DNA of 64,000 nt from Pseudorhodoferax sp. Leaf274 (GCF_001422445.1 NZ_LMNA01000003.1:90143-154142); one strand, 5' to 3'. Positions 16,347 through 29,100 are shown, counted from the stretch's first letter. Numbers and translations are program-made. Notes: generated from the letters alone by a model not told the origin.

Positions 16347-19054
16347 CACAGCACCAGGTTGACGAGGCGGCCGGGGACCACGATCACCTTCTTGGGTGTC
16401 GCGCCTTCGGCGAACTTGGCAAACATCTCGTGCGCCAGCGCAGCCGCCTCGATGGTGGCCTTGTCGGCGCCGGCCGGCACGCGGATCGCGCCGCGCAGCT
16501 TGCCGTTGATCTGCAGCATGAGTTCGACCTCGTCCTGTTCCAGCGCGCCGGCATCGACCTGCGGCCAGGGCGCGTCGAGCAGCTCGCCGAAGCGCTGGTC
16601 GTAGCCCAGTTCCGCCCACAGCGCGTGCGTGACGTGCGGCGTGGCCGGGTACAGGCAGCGCAGCAAGATGCCGAAGCCCTCGGCCAGCGCGATGGGCGCA
16701 CCGGCGGCGTCCACGGCCTTGAAGCTCTCCAGTGCATTGAGCAGCTTCATGGCGCCGGACACCACGGTGTTGTATTGCATGCGCTGGTAGTCGTAGTCGA
16801 CCTGCTTGAGCACGCTGTGCACTTCCAGGCGCAGGGCCTTGGCCTCCTTGCCGAAGGCCACGTCCTTCAGGCTGGTGGCGCCGTGCGCGGCCTCCAGCGC
16901 GGCCGAGAAGTCGCTGGCGGCCAGCTTGACGCCGAAGTTCCAGACCCGGCGCAGGAAGCGGTAGCTGCCCTCCACGGCCGCGTCGTTCCACTCCAGCGTG
17001 GCCTCGGGTGGCGCCGTGAACATGGTGTAGAGCCGGGCGGTGTCGGCGCCGTATTTCTCGATCAGGTCCTGCGGATCGACACCGTTGTTCTTGGACTTGG
17101 ACATGGTGCCCACGCCCTCGTAGTCGATGGCTGTGCCCGCGGGCAGGTCACCGACGGCGTTCTTGAGCTTGGCGCCGACGATCTTGCCGCCCTCGTCGAG
17201 CACATGCTCCACGTCGTGCGGCCAGAAGTACTCCTTGCCGCCCTTTTCCGTGCGCCGGCTGTAGATGTGGTTGAGCACCATGCCCTGCGTCAGCAGCTTG
17301 GTGAAGGGCTCGTCGATGGTCACGAGGCCCAGGTCGCGCATGACCTTGGTCCAGAAGCGCGCATACAGCAGGTGCAGGATGGCGTGCTCGATGCCGCCGA
17401 TGTACTGGTCCATGCCGCTGCCGCCGGTGGGCAGGTGTTGGTCGCGCATCCAGTAGGCCGTGCCGTCGCCGACCATGGCGCTGTCCAGCTTGGGATCGCA
17501 GTAGCGCATGAAGTACCAGGACGAATCCACGAAGGTGTCCATGGTGTCGGTCTCGCGGCGCGCGGGTTGGCCGCAGACCGGGCAGGTCACGCCGGCGTGG
17601 AAGCCCACGTGCTTGTGCAGCGGGTTGCCCGAGCCGTCGGGAACGCAATCCTGCGGCAGCACCACCGGCAGGTCTTTCTCGGGCACCGGCACGGCACCGT
17701 GCTCGTCGCAGTGGATGATGGGGATCGGCGTGCCCCAGTAGCGCTGGCGGCTCACGCCCCAGTCGCGCAGGCGCCAGGTGGTCTTCTTCTCGCCCAGGCC
17801 TTTCTCAGCCAGTGCACGGGCCACGGCGTCCACCGCGTCGCGGTACTCCAGGCCGCTGAAGATGTCGGAGTTGATGGTCACGCCGCGCTGCTTGTCGCCG
17901 TACCAGTCGTGCCACTGGTGGTAGTCGTAGTGCTCGCCATCCACGTGCACGACCTGCGTGATCGCGAGGTGGTACTTGAGCGCGAACGCGAAGTCGCGCT
18001 CGTCGTGCGCCGGCACGCCCATCACGGCGCCGTCGCCATAGCCCATCAGCACGTAGTTGCCGACCCACAGCGGCACGTCCTGGCCACTGATCGGGTGCAC
18101 GACGGACAGGCCGGTGGCCATGCCTTCCTTCTCGCGCAGCGCGAGTTCGGCCTCGGTGGTGCCGCCCTGCTTGCAGCGCTCGATGAAGTCCGCGAGCGCC
18201 GGGTTCGTGGCGGCGGCGTGCGCGGCCAGCGGATGCTCGGGCGCGACGGCGCAGAAGGTCACGCCCATGATGGTGTCGGCGCGCGTGGTGAACACGTACA
18301 TGCGGCCGTCGCCGATCAGTTGGCCGTCGGCCGCGTGGATGCCGTGCGTGAAGGCGAAGCGCACACCTTCGCTCTTGCCGATCCAGTTCTCCTGCATGAG
18401 CTTGACGCGCTCGGGCCAGCCAGGCAGCTTGTTCTCCACGTGGTCCAGCAGTTCTTCGGCGTAGTCGGTGATCTTGAGGTAGTAGCCCGGGATCTCACGC
18501 TTCTCGACCACGGCGCCGGTGCGCCAGCCCTTGCCGTCGATCACCTGCTCGTTGGCCAGCACGGTCTGGTCCACCGGGTCCCAGTTGACGACCTGGGTCT
18601 TGCGGTAGGCGATGCCCTTTTCGAGCATCTTGAGGAACAACCACTGGTTCCACTGGTAGTAGCTCGGATCGCAGGTGGCGACTTCGCGCGACCAGTCGAT
18701 GGCCAGCCCCATCGCCTGCATCTGCTTCTTCATGTAGGCGATGTTGTCGTAGGTCCACTGCGCCGGCGGCACGCCGTTCTTGAGCGCCGCGTTCTCCGCC
18801 GGCAGGCCGAAGGCGTCCCAGCCCATGGGCATCAGCACGTTGTGGCCGTTCATGCGCAGCTGGCGCGTGAGCATGTCGTTGATGGTGTAGTTGCGCACGT
18901 GGCCCATGTGCAGCTTGCCGCTGGGGTAGGGCAGCATGGAGCAGGCGTAGAACTTGGGCTTGCCGGCCTCCTTGCCCACGCGGTAGGCGTCGCGCGCGCG
19001 CCAGTGGCTCTGGGCGGCGGATTCGACTTCGAGATGGTTGTACTTGTCTTGCAT
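16346..19054 (-). CDS. leuS: Leucyl-tRNA synthetase
   Basis: The 902-residue class I aminoacyl-tRNA synthetase charges tRNA-Leu. The HIGH motif is HMGH (49-52) inside [16 protein letters not shown], and the KMSKS loop reads TMSKS near residue 650. A zinc-type CPVCG and an editing domain are present in the expected middle region. ATG 19054 ([11 protein letters not shown]) was preferred to the open frame upstream, which has no family similarity. lptE is coupled downstream. Confidence 0.97.
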   Translation of the reverse strand: MQDKYNHLEVESAAQSHWRARDAYRVGKEAGKPKFYACSMLPYPSGKLHMGHVRNYTINDMLTRQLRMNGHNVLMPMGWDAFGLPAENAALKNGVPPAQWTYDNIAYMKKQMQAMGLAIDWSREVATCDPSYYQWNQWLFLKMLEKGIAYRKTQVVNWDPVDQTVLANEQVIDGKGWRTGAVVEKREIPGYYLKITDYAEELLDHVENKLPGWPERVKLMQENWIGKSEGVRFAFTHGIHAADGQLIGDGRMYVFTTRADTIMGVTFCAVAPEHPLAAHAAATNPALADFIERCKQGGTTEAELALREKEGMATGLSVVHPISGQDVPLWVGNYVLMGYGDGAVMGVPAHDERDFAFALKYHLAITQVVHVDGEHYDYHQWHDWYGDKQRGVTINSDIFSGLEYRDAVDAVARALAEKGLGEKKTTWRLRDWGVSRQRYWGTPIPIIHCDEHGAVPVPEKDLPVVLPQDCVPDGSGNPLHKHVGFHAGVTCPVCGQPARRETDTMDTFVDSSWYFMRYCDPKLDSAMVGDGTAYWMRDQHLPTGGSGMDQYIGGIEHAILHLLYARFWTKVMRDLGLVTIDEPFTKLLTQGMVLNHIYSRRTEKGGKEYFWPHDVEHVLDEGGKIVGAKLKNAVGDLPAGTAIDYEGVGTMSKSKNNGVDPQDLIEKYGADTARLYTMFTAPPEATLEWNDAAVEGSYRFLRRVWNFGVKLAASDFSAALEAAHGATSLKDVAFGKEAKALRLEVHSVLKQVDYDYQRMQYNTVVSGAMKLLNALESFKAVDAAGAPIALAEGFGILLRCLYPATPHVTHALWAELGYDQRFGELLDAPWPQVDAGALEQDEVELMLQINGKLRGAIRVPAGADKATIEAAALAHEMFAKFAEGATPKKVIVVPGRLVNLVL

Positions 19055-19154
19055 GGGGAGGCGTTGGGCGCGTCGCACGACGCGATCAGACGGGAAAAGG
19101 GGCAAAAAACGGGCGGGAACCGCGCGGCTTACGGCCGGCCGCCGGATTTTAGGT

Positions 19155-19577
19155 TCAGCGCGCCGGCTTGCGCTCTGCGACGAAGCCGATGCGCGACAGG
19201 CCGGCCGCCTGCGCCATGTCCATCAGCTCGACCACCTTGCCGTAAGGCACCTGGGCGTCGGCGCGCAGCTGCACTTCGGTGTCCGGGTCCTGTGCGGCGC
19301 GCCGCTCCAGCGCCTGGCGCAGCTGCTCGGGCGTGACCGGGCGTTCGTCCAGGTGGATCTGGCCGTCCGGCGTCAACGCCAGGTTGATGGACTCGGACGG
19401 CAGGCCGGGCTCGGCGGACTCGCTGTGCGGCAGGTCCATGCGCAGGCTGCCGGCCATCAGTGGCGCCGTGATGATGAAGATCACCAGCAGCACCAGCATC
19501 ACGTCCACCAGCGGCGTGACGTTGATGTCGGCCATGGGCTTGGCGCCTTCCTTGCGCTCCAGGCGGCCGAAGGGCAT
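19155..19577 (-). CDS. exbD: ExbD/TolR family biopolymer transport protein
   Basis: The 140-residue protein has one N-terminal membrane helix (about 20-40) preceded by [16 protein letters not shown], whose aspartate is the conserved proton-path residue. A periplasmic domain follows. With the ExbB-like protein it uses the proton gradient to energise TonB. The gene starts three bases after the ExbB stop. The pair could drive the TonB receptor at 59.7 kb, though TonB itself is not in the window. Confidence 0.92.
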   Translation of the reverse strand: MPFGRLERKEGAKPMADINVTPLVDVMLVLLVIFIITAPLMAGSLRMDLPHSESAEPGLPSESINLALTPDGQIHLDERPVTPEQLRQALERRAAQDPDTEVQLRADAQVPYGKVVELMDMAQAAGLSRIGFVAERKPAR

Positions 19578-19580
19578 GGC

Positions 19581-20222
19581 TCAGGCGTCCGGGGCCAGCA
19601 GGTCGCGCAAGTCGAAGGCAAAGCCCTCGAGCTCGGCTTCGATGCGCGCGATGCTGCGGCCGAACCAGTTGTAGGCCAGCACGGCGGGAATGGCCACGGC
19701 CAGGCCGGCTGCGGTCATCACCAGGGCCTCGCCAACCGGGCCGGCGACCTGGGAAATGGTGATCTGGCCCGTCGAGGAGATGCTGGTCAGCGCGTGGTAG
19801 ATGCCCCAGACCGTGCCCAGCAGGCCGACGAAAGGCGCGGTAGAGCCCACCGTGGCCAGCAGCACCTGGCCGAACTGCAGGCGCTGCGTGCCCTGGTTTA
19901 GCGCACCGCGCAGCAGCCGCGTGAGTTGCTGGCCGCGCGGGCCGCTGCCGGCCAGCGTACCGGCCGACGGCGCCTGCGTGGCGGCCAGCAAGGGCCGCAG
20001 CAGGCCGCCGCGGTCGAACGCGGCCACGCGCTCGGCCGCACCTTCGAGGGCCGGCGCCTGCCAGAACGCGGCCGTGCCGCGCAGCACGTCGCGGCCGGCG
20101 CGGCGCAGCGTCCACAGCTTGTAGAGGATCACGACCCAGCTGGCGACCGACATCGCCAGCAGCAGCCAGGCGACCAGCCGGTGGATGGCGTCGCCAGCGG
20201 TCAGCAGATCCAGCGCGTTCAC
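19581..20222 (-). CDS. exbB: MotA/TolQ/ExbB proton channel family protein
   Basis: The 213-residue protein has an N-terminal helix and two later helices. The second half carries ATVGSTAPFVGLLGTVWGIYHAL, typical of TolQ/ExbB. The start is GTG at 20222 without a clear ribosome site; an internal ATG 22 codons later would delete the first helix. It forms an operon with exbD and follows dapB, a common order in Comamonadaceae. Confidence 0.9.
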   Translation of the reverse strand: MNALDLLTAGDAIHRLVAWLLLAMSVASWVVILYKLWTLRRAGRDVLRGTAAFWQAPALEGAAERVAAFDRGGLLRPLLAATQAPSAGTLAGSGPRGQQLTRLLRGALNQGTQRLQFGQVLLATVGSTAPFVGLLGTVWGIYHALTSISSTGQITISQVAGPVGEALVMTAAGLAVAIPAVLAYNWFGRSIARIEAELEGFAFDLRDLLAPDA

Positions 20223-20235
20223 GGCAGGGCGCGGG

Positions 20236-21069
20236 TCAGTCGTTCAGGCCCAGCACGTCGAACATGCTGTAGAGCCCGTTCTTGCGGCCGGCCAGGAACC
20301 GCACGGCGCGCAGGCTGCCGATCGCGTAGTTCATGCGGCTGGTGGCCTTGTGCGTGATCTCGATGCGCTCGCCGGTGCCGGCGAACATCACGGTGTGGTC
20401 GCCGACCACATCGCCACCGCGCAGCGACTGGAAGCCGATGGTGGAGGGGTCGCGCTCGCCGGTCACACCGTCGCGCGCGTACACCGCGCATTGCTTGAGG
20501 TCGCGGCCCATGGCCTCGGCGATGACCTCGCCCATCTTGAGTGCCGTGCCCGAGGGCGCGTCGATCTTGTGGCGGTGGTGGGTCTCGACGATCTCGATGT
20601 CGTAGCCCACGGGCATGGCCTTTGCGGCCAATTGCAGCAACTTGAGCGTGACGTTGACACCCACGCTCATGTTGGGCGCCATGACGATGGCGATGTCGCG
20701 CGCGGCATCGACGATCTCGGCCTTCTGCGCCTCGGTGAAGCCGGTGGTGCCGATCACCAGGGCCGTGCCCTGGGCGCGGCTGGCACGCAGGTGGGCCAGC
20801 GTGCCTTCGGGCCGCGTGAAGTCGATCAGTACCTGGGCGCCCTGCAGGCCCAGGGCCAGGTCGGCCGTGATGGCCACACCGGCGGGCTTGCCGAGGAAGG
20901 CGGCGGCATCCTGGCCCAGCGCGGGGCTGGTGGACACGTCGAGTGCGCCGCTCAGGCGGCAATCCCCCGAGGCCAGTACGGCCTCGATCAGGGTGCGGCC
21001 CATGCGGCCGGAGGCGCCCGCGATGGCCACGGCATGTGGGGTCGCGGCAGAAGTCGAAGATGGCGTCAT
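20236..21069 (-). CDS. dapB: 4-hydroxy-tetrahydrodipicolinate reductase
   Basis: The 277-residue enzyme of lysine and diaminopimelate synthesis uses NAD(P)H. It has the nucleotide motif [13 protein letters not shown] and the catalytic [14 protein letters not shown] segment near residue 170. The C-terminus ending in MFDVLGLND is typical. It lies 49 bases downstream of bamE and 13 bases before exbB on the minus strand. Confidence 0.96.
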   Translation of the reverse strand: MTPSSTSAATPHAVAIAGASGRMGRTLIEAVLASGDCRLSGALDVSTSPALGQDAAAFLGKPAGVAITADLALGLQGAQVLIDFTRPEGTLAHLRASRAQGTALVIGTTGFTEAQKAEIVDAARDIAIVMAPNMSVGVNVTLKLLQLAAKAMPVGYDIEIVETHHRHKIDAPSGTALKMGEVIAEAMGRDLKQCAVYARDGVTGERDPSTIGFQSLRGGDVVGDHTVMFAGTGERIEITHKATSRMNYAIGSLRAVRFLAGRKNGLYSMFDVLGLND

Positions 21070-21118
21070 GGCGATGGCAGGACAGGAATACGGAAGCCGC
21101 CGCCGCGGGCCGGCACGG

Positions 21119-21667
21119 TCAGCGCGCCGGCGTTTCCAGCGGCGGGTAGGACGTGGGCAGCGGGGCCGCGGGCTGCGGCGTGGCCTGCGCCGCCGGCTCG
21201 CGCGGCGCGAAGGGCTTGAGCTTGTCTTCGCTGGCTTCGAGCACCGGCACCGCCTTGGGCTTGCGCTCGGCGCCGAGCAGGGCCACGAACTCGGTCTCGC
21301 TGGGCATCGGGTCGCCCTCGCTGCGCTCGAGCAGGTCGTCCTTGAAGAACACGGTGAGCTGGCGCGCCTGCGGTTCGGTGCCCTGGCGTTTCATCGTGAA
21401 CACGTAGTCCCAGCGGTCGGCATGGAACACGCTTTGCAGCAGCGGCGTGCCCAGGACGTCGCGCACCTGCGCGCGCGACATGCCGGGCTTGAGCGCCTCG
21501 ACCTGTTCCTTGGACACGAAGTTGCCCTGCACGATCTCGATCTTGTAGGGCACGATCGCGTTGGCAGCGCGGCGCGTGGCATCGGTGACCGTGCCGCACC
21601 CCGCGAGCGCGGCGCAGCAGAGCATCAGCAGGCCGAAGGGCAGGGGCATCGAACGGGAAGCGGGCAT
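21119..21667 (-). CDS. bamE: Outer membrane assembly lipoprotein BamE
   Basis: The 182-residue BAM complex lipoprotein has a signal peptide with lipobox LAGC (Cys24). The family core follows: [20 protein letters not shown], then [20 protein letters not shown]. The last 45 residues are Pro/Ala-rich and extend beyond the shorter E. coli form. It is divergent from fur, the common arrangement in proteobacteria. Confidence 0.93.
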   Translation of the reverse strand: MPASRSMPLPFGLLMLCCAALAGCGTVTDATRRAANAIVPYKIEIVQGNFVSKEQVEALKPGMSRAQVRDVLGTPLLQSVFHADRWDYVFTMKRQGTEPQARQLTVFFKDDLLERSEGDPMPSETEFVALLGAERKPKAVPVLEASEDKLKPFAPREPAAQATPQPAAPLPTSYPPLETPAR

Positions 21668-21683
21668 GGAGACTCGGCGGCGC

Positions 21684-21700
21684 TATGATCGCGCGATTGT
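21684..21700. promoter_or_regulatory. Back-to-back -10 boxes between bamE and fur
   Basis: TATGATCGCGCGATTGTA holds a -10-like TATGAT reading toward fur and, on the other strand, TACAAT reading toward bamE, separated by an ATCGCGCGAT palindrome. No good -35 hexamers are visible at the expected distance, so this is a weak call. Confidence 0.3.
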
Positions 21701-21774
21701 AGCGGCGGCCCTTTTTGCCCCTGTCGCCCGTCCGGGCGCGGCGGGGGGCTGCCATCACAACATCCAGAGCGCGC

Positions 21775-22203
21775 ATGGCCAATATCGACGAACTCAAGAG
21801 CACCGGTCTGAAGGCCACCCTGCCCCGGCTGAAGATCATGGAGATCTTCCAGAAGGGCGAGTTGCGCCACATGACGGCCGAAGACGTGTTCCGCGTGCTG
21901 CTGATGGAGCGCTCGGACATTGGCCTGGCCACTGTCTACCGGGTGCTGACGCAGTTTGAGCAGGCCGGCATCCTGTCGCGCAGCCATTTCGAATCCGGCA
22001 AGGCGGTGTACGAGCTCAACGAAGGCCGGCACCACGACCACTTCGTCTGCACCTCCTGCGGCAAGGTCGAGGAGTTCTTCGACGCCGAGATCGAGAAACG
22101 CCAGTCCATCGTGGCCAAGGCCAAGGGCTGGACCGTGCAGGACCATGCCATGTCGCTGTACGGCCTGTGCGCCGAGTGCGGCGGCAAGCAGGCCAAGGCC
22201 TGA
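21775..22203 (+). CDS. fur: Ferric uptake regulator Fur
   Basis: The 142-residue protein has a winged helix at residues 10-85 with [14 protein letters not shown], the metal site HHDH (86-89), CTSC (92-95) and a C-terminal CAEC (132-135). With iron bound it represses iron-uptake genes. A well-matching Fur box lies in this window at 62657-62675. ATG 21775 begins [13 protein letters not shown], as expected for betaproteobacterial Fur. Confidence 0.97.
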   Translation: MANIDELKSTGLKATLPRLKIMEIFQKGELRHMTAEDVFRVLLMERSDIGLATVYRVLTQFEQAGILSRSHFESGKAVYELNEGRHHDHFVCTSCGKVEEFFDAEIEKRQSIVAKAKGWTVQDHAMSLYGLCAECGGKQAKA

Positions 22204-22213
22204 AGCAGGCGCT

Positions 22214-23161
22214 TCAGTCGCTTTCCATGGCGCGGCGGTGCCGCTCCACGAATTCTTGGTAGGTGTCGATGCCGCGCAGTTGCAAGATGGTGTTGCGCAC
22301 GGCCGCTTCCACGAGCACGGCGATGTTGCGCCCCGCCACCACCTGGATGATCACCTTGCGCACGGCCACGCCCAGTACATCCTGCGTGAGCGGCTCGTAG
22401 GGCAGGCGTTCGTGCTCGCGCTCCATGGTCTCGCGGCGGACCAGGTGCACGATGAGCTTGAGCCGCATCTTGCGGCGCACGGCGGTCTCGCCAAAGATGC
22501 CGCGGATGTCCAGCAGGCCGATGCCGCGCACTTCCAGCAGGTTCTGCAGCAGCTCGGGGCAGCGGCCTTCGATGGTGGTCTGGTTGATGCGGTACAGGTC
22601 GACCGCATCGTCGGCCACCAGCCCGTTGCCGCGCGAGATCAGTTCCAGGCCGAGCTCGCTCTTGCCCAGGCCGGACTCGCCCGTGATCATTACACCCAGG
22701 CCCAGGATGTCCATGAACACGCCGTGCATGGTGGTGCGGTCGGCGAAGTGCTTGGACAGGTAGGCGCGCAGCACGTCGATGACGAAGGCCGATGATTCCT
22801 CGGTCGCGAACATCGGGATCTGCGCGCGCTCGCACATCGACAGCAGCGCCTGGGGCGCGGTCTGCCCGTCGGCCAGCACCAGCACGGGCGGCTCCAGCGT
22901 GACAATGCGGGCGATGCGCCGCGCACAATCCTCGGGCGTGGCGTTGACCAGGTAGGCGATCTCGCGCTCGCCCAGGATCTGTACGCGGTAGGGGTGGATG
23001 TAGTTCAGGTAGCCGACGAGATCGGCGCCCGAGCGCGCTGCGCGCACGGCGACTTCGTCGAAGCGGCGTTCGGACGCGCCGAGCCCGGCCACCCATTCCC
23101 AGCGCAGCAGCGCCCGGAATTCCTCGAACAGGACATCGGCACTGACGACGTTGGGCTTCAT
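22214..23161 (-). CDS. hprK: HPr kinase/phosphorylase
   Basis: The 315-residue enzyme phosphorylates and dephosphorylates HPr on serine. The Walker A loop is GESGLGKS (161-168), and the family signature [16 protein letters not shown] follows near residue 210. In betaproteobacteria it acts in the nitrogen-type PTS, and it lies beside ptsN here as expected. It ends ten bases from the convergent fur. Confidence 0.96.
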   Translation of the reverse strand: MKPNVVSADVLFEEFRALLRWEWVAGLGASERRFDEVAVRAARSGADLVGYLNYIHPYRVQILGEREIAYLVNATPEDCARRIARIVTLEPPVLVLADGQTAPQALLSMCERAQIPMFATEESSAFVIDVLRAYLSKHFADRTTMHGVFMDILGLGVMITGESGLGKSELGLELISRGNGLVADDAVDLYRINQTTIEGRCPELLQNLLEVRGIGLLDIRGIFGETAVRRKMRLKLIVHLVRRETMEREHERLPYEPLTQDVLGVAVRKVIIQVVAGRNIAVLVEAAVRNTILQLRGIDTYQEFVERHRRAMESD

Positions 23162-23189
23162 GGCCGCACTGCGTCGCCAGCGTTGGCGC

Positions 23190-23657
23190 TCAGGCCGGCT
23201 GGGACGATTGCCAGCCGTCGATCAGCGCGTGCAGCGCTGCGGCATCGGCCGTGCTCTTGAGGCTCTCGCGCAACGGCGCGTCGCTCAGCAGTTCGGCGAT
23301 CTCCGACAGGATTTCCAGGTGTTTCTGGGTTGCCGCTTCGGGCACCAGCAGGAAGATCAACAGCTTGACGGGCTGTTCGTCCGGCGCATCGAAACCGATG
23401 GGCTGCTCCAACTGCAGCACGGCGGCCATCGGCGACTTGAGGCCCTTGATGCGGCCATGCGGGATGGCCACGCCGTGGCCCAGTCCCGTCGAGCCCAGGC
23501 GCTCACGCGCGAACAGGCTGTCGGTCACCAGTGCACGCGACAGCGCATGCAGGTTCTCGAACAGCAGGCCGGCTTCCTCGAATGCGCGCTTCTTGCTGGT
23601 GGCATCGACGCTGACGAGGACCTGCGCGGCAGGCAGGATGGACGCTAGGCGGTTCAT
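23190..23657 (-). CDS. ptsN: PTS IIA-Ntr regulatory protein
   Basis: The 155-residue EIIA domain has its phosphorylated histidine in HGVAIPHGR (His67). It receives phosphate from NPr/HPr and regulates potassium and nitrogen functions rather than sugar transport. hprK follows 28 bases downstream. In enterics EIIA-Ntr is reported to bind TrkA, and trkA is in this window. A terminator separates ptsN from hpf upstream. Confidence 0.93.
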   Translation of the reverse strand: MNRLASILPAAQVLVSVDATSKKRAFEEAGLLFENLHALSRALVTDSLFARERLGSTGLGHGVAIPHGRIKGLKSPMAAVLQLEQPIGFDAPDEQPVKLLIFLLVPEAATQKHLEILSEIAELLSDAPLRESLKSTADAAALHALIDGWQSSQPA

Positions 23658-23701
23658 ACGAAGGGCGGATTATGCACGCCGTCACATTGCGGTGCAGCAA
23701 C

Positions 23702-23725
23702 AAAAAAGCCGCCCATTTCGGCGGC
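23702..23725 (-). terminator. Intrinsic terminator after hpf
   Basis: On the minus strand GCCGCC and GGCGGC pair around a GAAATG loop, followed by six T. It lies 50 bases past the hpf stop and 45 before ptsN, so hpf is probably transcribed apart from ptsN-hprK or read through only partly. Confidence 0.75.
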
Positions 23726-23775
23726 CTCGGGTTTTGTCGGTTGCCGGCGACACGCAGCGCGCATCGCCAACGGGC

Positions 23776-24105
23776 TCACATCAGGCGCTTGGGGGCCTCG
23801 TGGTGATGCTGCTGGATGCGGTCCTTGTGGCGCACCACCTGACGGTCCAGCTTGTCCACCAGTTCATCGACGGCCGCATAGAGATCAGCGTGTGCACTCT
23901 CCGCAAACATGTCATTGCCCTTCACGTGGATGTTGCATTCGGCGCGTTGCCGATTCTGCTTTTCCTTCTGCTTCTCCACGGTCAACAGGACCTTGACATC
24001 GACCACCTGGTCGAAGTGCCGCGTGATGCGATCGAGCTTGTTGATGACATAGCTGCGCAGTGCGGGAGTCACTTCGAGGTGGTGACCGCTGATCGTCAAA
24101 TTCAT
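23776..24105 (-). CDS. hpf: Ribosome hibernation-promoting factor
   Basis: The 109-residue protein belongs to the short HPF/YfiA group. It starts [17 protein letters not shown] and has the basic ribosome-binding helix region [21 protein letters not shown]. It lacks the C-terminal dimerisation domain of long HPF. A full AAAGGAGG ribosome site precedes the ATG. The gene usually follows rpoN in betaproteobacteria, but rpoN is absent here and the next gene is a divergent corA. Confidence 0.95.
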   Translation of the reverse strand: MNLTISGHHLEVTPALRSYVINKLDRITRHFDQVVDVKVLLTVEKQKEKQNRQRAECNIHVKGNDMFAESAHADLYAAVDELVDKLDRQVVRHKDRIQQHHHEAPKRLM

Positions 24106-24285
24106 GGAGCCTCCTTTGCAGTTCATGGTTGACGGGCAATTCACTATGCGCGTGAAGCCCCTGAAATGCAAGGCTGGTTGGACAAGGTTACATGGCGTGG
24201 GCGATGCCATAATTTCGGGCTTCCCGTACGGAGCCCGCCGCGTGGAATCCTTGCCGCGAACCCGAGAACACCACAGGGAATTCCC

Positions 24286-25272
24286 ATGCTGAACATCTTC
24301 ACCCTGGCCAACGGGCGGCTGGTCCAGGAAGAAATCGATTCGCTCGAAGAACTGTCGCAATTCCAGCCGATCTGGGTCGACCTGGAGTCGCCCACGCTGG
24401 AGGAAAAGCGCTGGGTCAAGCAGTACTACGGGCTGTCGATCCCCGAGGACGTCACGGACGAAGACATCGAGGAGTCGGCCCGCTTCTACGAGGAAGACAA
24501 CGGCGACCTGCATGTGCGCAGCGACTTCCTGATCGCCGACGCCGACGACCCGCGCCACGTGCGCGTGGCCTTCATCCTGAACCAGCACAACGCCGAACTC
24601 AAGAGCCGCGGCGTGCTGTTCTCGATCCATGACGAAGACGTGCCGGTGTTCCGGCTGCTGCGCATGCGCGCGCGCCGCGCGCCCGGCCTGATCGAAGACG
24701 CCAAGGAAGTGCTGCTCAAACTGTTCGATGCCGATGCCGAGTATTCCGCCGACACGCTGGAAGGCGTCTACGACGAATTGGAGAAGGCTGGCACGCTGGT
24801 GCTCAAGGGCAACGTCAGCGACGAGACCGCCGGCGAGGTGCTGGGACTCATCGCACGCCAGGAAGACTTGAACGGCCGCATCCGCCGCAACGCCATGGAC
24901 ACGCGCCGCGCCGTCAGCTTCATGATGCGCAGCCGCATGCTCAATGCCGAGCAGTTCGAGGAGGCGCGCCAGATCCTGCGCGACATCGAGTCGCTGGACA
25001 GCCACACGGCCTTCCTGTTCGACAAGATCAACTTCCTGATGGACGCGACGGTCGGCTTCATCAACATCAACCAGAACAAGATCATCAAGATCTTCTCGGT
25101 GGCCAGCGTCGCCTTGTTGCCGCCGACCCTGATCGCCAGCATCTACGGCATGAACTTCAAGTTCATGCCCGAGCTCGACTGGAGCATGGGCTACCCGTAT
25201 GCGCTGGGCCTGATGGCGGCCAGCGCGCTGGTGCCGATGCTGTATTTCCGCCGGCGCGGCTGGCTCAAGTAG
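24286..25272 (+). CDS. corA: CorA magnesium/cobalt transporter
   Basis: The 328-residue protein has a long cytoplasmic, acidic and helical N-terminal domain and two C-terminal membrane helices. The pore signature YGMNF sits at the end of helix 1 (GMN at 288-290), followed by the MPELDW loop. It forms a pentameric Mg/Co channel. ATG 24286 was chosen because family similarity starts there. Its last eight bases overlap the end of the convergent mtnN. Confidence 0.95.
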   Translation: MLNIFTLANGRLVQEEIDSLEELSQFQPIWVDLESPTLEEKRWVKQYYGLSIPEDVTDEDIEESARFYEEDNGDLHVRSDFLIADADDPRHVRVAFILNQHNAELKSRGVLFSIHDEDVPVFRLLRMRARRAPGLIEDAKEVLLKLFDADAEYSADTLEGVYDELEKAGTLVLKGNVSDETAGEVLGLIARQEDLNGRIRRNAMDTRRAVSFMMRSRMLNAEQFEEARQILRDIESLDSHTAFLFDKINFLMDATVGFININQNKIIKIFSVASVALLPPTLIASIYGMNFKFMPELDWSMGYPYALGLMAASALVPMLYFRRRGWLK

Positions 25273-25963
25273 CGGCGAGCAAGGCCTGCACGATGGAGGC
25301 CGAGGCGGGGCTGGCCACCGTGCGCACGAACTGCAGGAAATCGCCGTGCGCGGTTTCGTCGGCGCGGTCCGAGATGGTCCGCACGGCTGCGAATGGCAGA
25401 TCAAAGTCGTGGCAGACCTGCGCGAAGGCGGCGCCTTCCATCTCCACGGCCAGCACGTCGGGCAGCGCCGCACGCAGGGCGCGCACCTCGGCCGAGCTGT
25501 TGACGAAGCGGTCGCCGCTGACGATGAGCCCCTCGTGCACCTGCGCCTGCGGCAGCGCCTGGCGTGTGGCCTGCAGCAGCGCGGCGCGCAGGCCGGGGTC
25601 GACCTCGAAGCGACTCATGCCATACAGCGGCACCTCGTGGCGGGGGAACAGCGGCGAGGCATCCATGTCGTGCTGCAAGAAGGCGTCGGCGACGACAGCG
25701 TCGCCCACCCGCACGCCCGCGCCGATGCCGCCGGCCACCCCGGTGAACACCACGCGGTCCACCCGAAAGCGCTCGGCCAGCAGCGTGGCGGTGGTGGCCG
25801 CTGCCACCTTGCCGATGCGTGCCAGCACCGCCACCACCTCCTGCCCGTGCAGGTGGCCGACCCAGAAATCGCGCCCCGCCACGCGCTGGCACTGCTCGTC
25901 GGGCAGAAGGGCCAGCACGGCGGCCAGCTCCTCGCGCATGGCGCTGACGATGGCCGTCTTCAT
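25265..25963 (-). CDS. mtnN: 5'-methylthioadenosine/S-adenosylhomocysteine nucleosidase
   Basis: The 232-residue enzyme of the phosphorylase superfamily cleaves adenine from MTA and SAH, recycling AdoMet by-products. Supporting segments are [17 protein letters not shown], the purine-binding [14 protein letters not shown] and RTISDRAD with the catalytic aspartate. The ATG overlaps the fadD stop (ATGA), so it is coupled to fadD. Confidence 0.93.
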   Translation of the reverse strand: MKTAIVSAMREELAAVLALLPDEQCQRVAGRDFWVGHLHGQEVVAVLARIGKVAAATTATLLAERFRVDRVVFTGVAGGIGAGVRVGDAVVADAFLQHDMDASPLFPRHEVPLYGMSRFEVDPGLRAALLQATRQALPQAQVHEGLIVSGDRFVNSSAEVRALRAALPDVLAVEMEGAAFAQVCHDFDLPFAAVRTISDRADETAHGDFLQFVRTVASPASASIVQALLAAT

Positions 25964-27639
25964 GCGGGCTGGTCGCGCAGCTGGCGGCGCAGGATCTTGC
26001 CCACCGGCGTCTTGGGCAGTTCGTTGCGGAACTCGACCACGCGCGGCTGCTTGTAGCCTGTCAGGTTGGCGCGGCAGTAGGCGCGCACGGCGTCCTCGGT
26101 CAGCCCGGGGTCCTTGCGCACCAGCACGAGCTTGACGGCTTCGCCGGTCTTGTCGTCGGCCACGCCCACGCAGGCCACCTCCAGCACGCCATCGAGCTGG
26201 GCCACGACATCCTCGATCTCGTTGGGATAGACGTTGAAGCCGCTGACCAGGATCATGTCCTTCTTGCGGTCGATGATGCGGAAGAAGCCGCGCTCGTCCA
26301 CCGTGCCGATGTCGCCGGTCTTGAAGTAGCCGTCGGCGGTCATGACCTTGGCGGTCTCGTCGGGCCGCTGCCAGTAGCCGGCCATGACCTGCGGCCCCTT
26401 GATCGCGATCTCGCCGGGCTGGCCCGTGGGCACGGCGCGGTCCTCGTCGTCCACCAGCCTGAACCAGGTACCGGGCAACGGCACCCCGATGGTGCCCGTG
26501 AACTCCTTGCCCGTGGCGGGGTTGCAGCTGGCGGACGGCGAGGTCTCCGACAGGCCATAGCCCTCGCAGATCGGGCAGCCTGTCTTGTCCAGCCAGAGCT
26601 TGGCCACGGCGCTCTGCACGGCCATGCCGCCGCCGACGGAGATCTTCAGGTGGCTCCAGTCCACGGTGCCGAAGTCCGGGTGGTTCGCCAGTCCGTTGAA
26701 CAGCGTGTTGACGGCCGGAAAGCTGTGGATGCGGTGCTTGGACAGCTCCTTGAGCACCGCCGGCAGGTCGCGCGGATTGGGGATCAGCACCAGCTTGCCA
26801 CCCGTGCGCATGCTCAACATCATGCCCACGGTGAACGCGAAGATGTGGTACAGCGGCAGCGCGCAGACCGAGGTCGGCTGCTCGCCCTGGGGCACCTTGT
26901 CCATGACCGGCTGGTTCCAGGCTTCGGACTGCAGCACGTTGGCGATCACGTTGCGGTGCAGCAGCATGGCGCCCTTGCTGACGCCGGTCGTGCCGCCCGT
27001 GTACTGCAGCGCGGCCAGGTCGTCCGGGCCGATCTGCGGCTTGGTGAATTGCGCACGCGCGCCGCGCGCGACGGCGTCGTTGAAGCGCACCGCGCCCGGC
27101 AACGAGAACGGCGGCACCAGCTTCTTGACCTTGCGCACCACGTAGTTCACGAGCGCGCCCTTGAGCATGCCCAGCTGGTCGCCCATGGCGCACAGCACCA
27201 CATGGCGCACCGGTGTGGCCTGGATGCATTGCGCCAGCGTCGCCGCGAAGTTCTCGATGATGACGATGGCCTTGGCCCCCGAGTCCTTGAGCTGGAATTC
27301 GAGTTCGCGCGGCGTGTACAGCGGGTTGACGTTCACGAGCACGTAGCCGGCACGCAGGATGGCCGCCACGGCCACCGGGTACTGCGGTACGTTGGGCATC
27401 ATCACGGCGACCCGGTCCCCGCGCGCCAGCCCCAGGCCTTGCAGGTAGGCGGCAAGCCGGCCGCTGAGCTGGTCGGTCTCGGCATAGCTGACGTCGCGGC
27501 CCATGAAGCTGTAGGCCGGGCGGTCGGCAAACTTCGCGAAGCTCTCTTCCATCAGGGCGACCAGCGAAGGGTACTCGCCGGGATCGACGTCGCTGGGCAC
27601 GCCCGGTGGATAGCTCTGCAGCCAGATGCGCTCGGTCAT
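25960..27639 (-). CDS. fadD: Long-chain fatty acid-CoA ligase
   Basis: The 559-residue AMP-forming acyl-CoA synthetase activates fatty acids for beta-oxidation. It has the phosphate loop YTGGTTGVSKGAML, the adenylate motif CEGYGLSETSP, the hinge FFRIIDRKKDMILVSGFNVYP and the C-terminal lysine in PKTPVGKILRRQLR. An AAGGAG site precedes the ATG. It follows pntB by 22 bases and is coupled to mtnN. Confidence 0.94.
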   Translation of the reverse strand: MTERIWLQSYPPGVPSDVDPGEYPSLVALMEESFAKFADRPAYSFMGRDVSYAETDQLSGRLAAYLQGLGLARGDRVAVMMPNVPQYPVAVAAILRAGYVLVNVNPLYTPRELEFQLKDSGAKAIVIIENFAATLAQCIQATPVRHVVLCAMGDQLGMLKGALVNYVVRKVKKLVPPFSLPGAVRFNDAVARGARAQFTKPQIGPDDLAALQYTGGTTGVSKGAMLLHRNVIANVLQSEAWNQPVMDKVPQGEQPTSVCALPLYHIFAFTVGMMLSMRTGGKLVLIPNPRDLPAVLKELSKHRIHSFPAVNTLFNGLANHPDFGTVDWSHLKISVGGGMAVQSAVAKLWLDKTGCPICEGYGLSETSPSASCNPATGKEFTGTIGVPLPGTWFRLVDDEDRAVPTGQPGEIAIKGPQVMAGYWQRPDETAKVMTADGYFKTGDIGTVDERGFFRIIDRKKDMILVSGFNVYPNEIEDVVAQLDGVLEVACVGVADDKTGEAVKLVLVRKDPGLTEDAVRAYCRANLTGYKQPRVVEFRNELPKTPVGKILRRQLRDQPA

Positions 27640-27661
27640 GGAATCTCCTTCGTTCTGCGGG

Positions 27662-29077
<1,416 letters not shown>

Positions 29078-29100
29078 GGTGTCGTTCTCTCTTGTTGTTC

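Noticed and set aside
16256-19336. Frame of about 1000 codons opposite leuS
   Set aside because: It mirrors leuS and has no recognisable domain.
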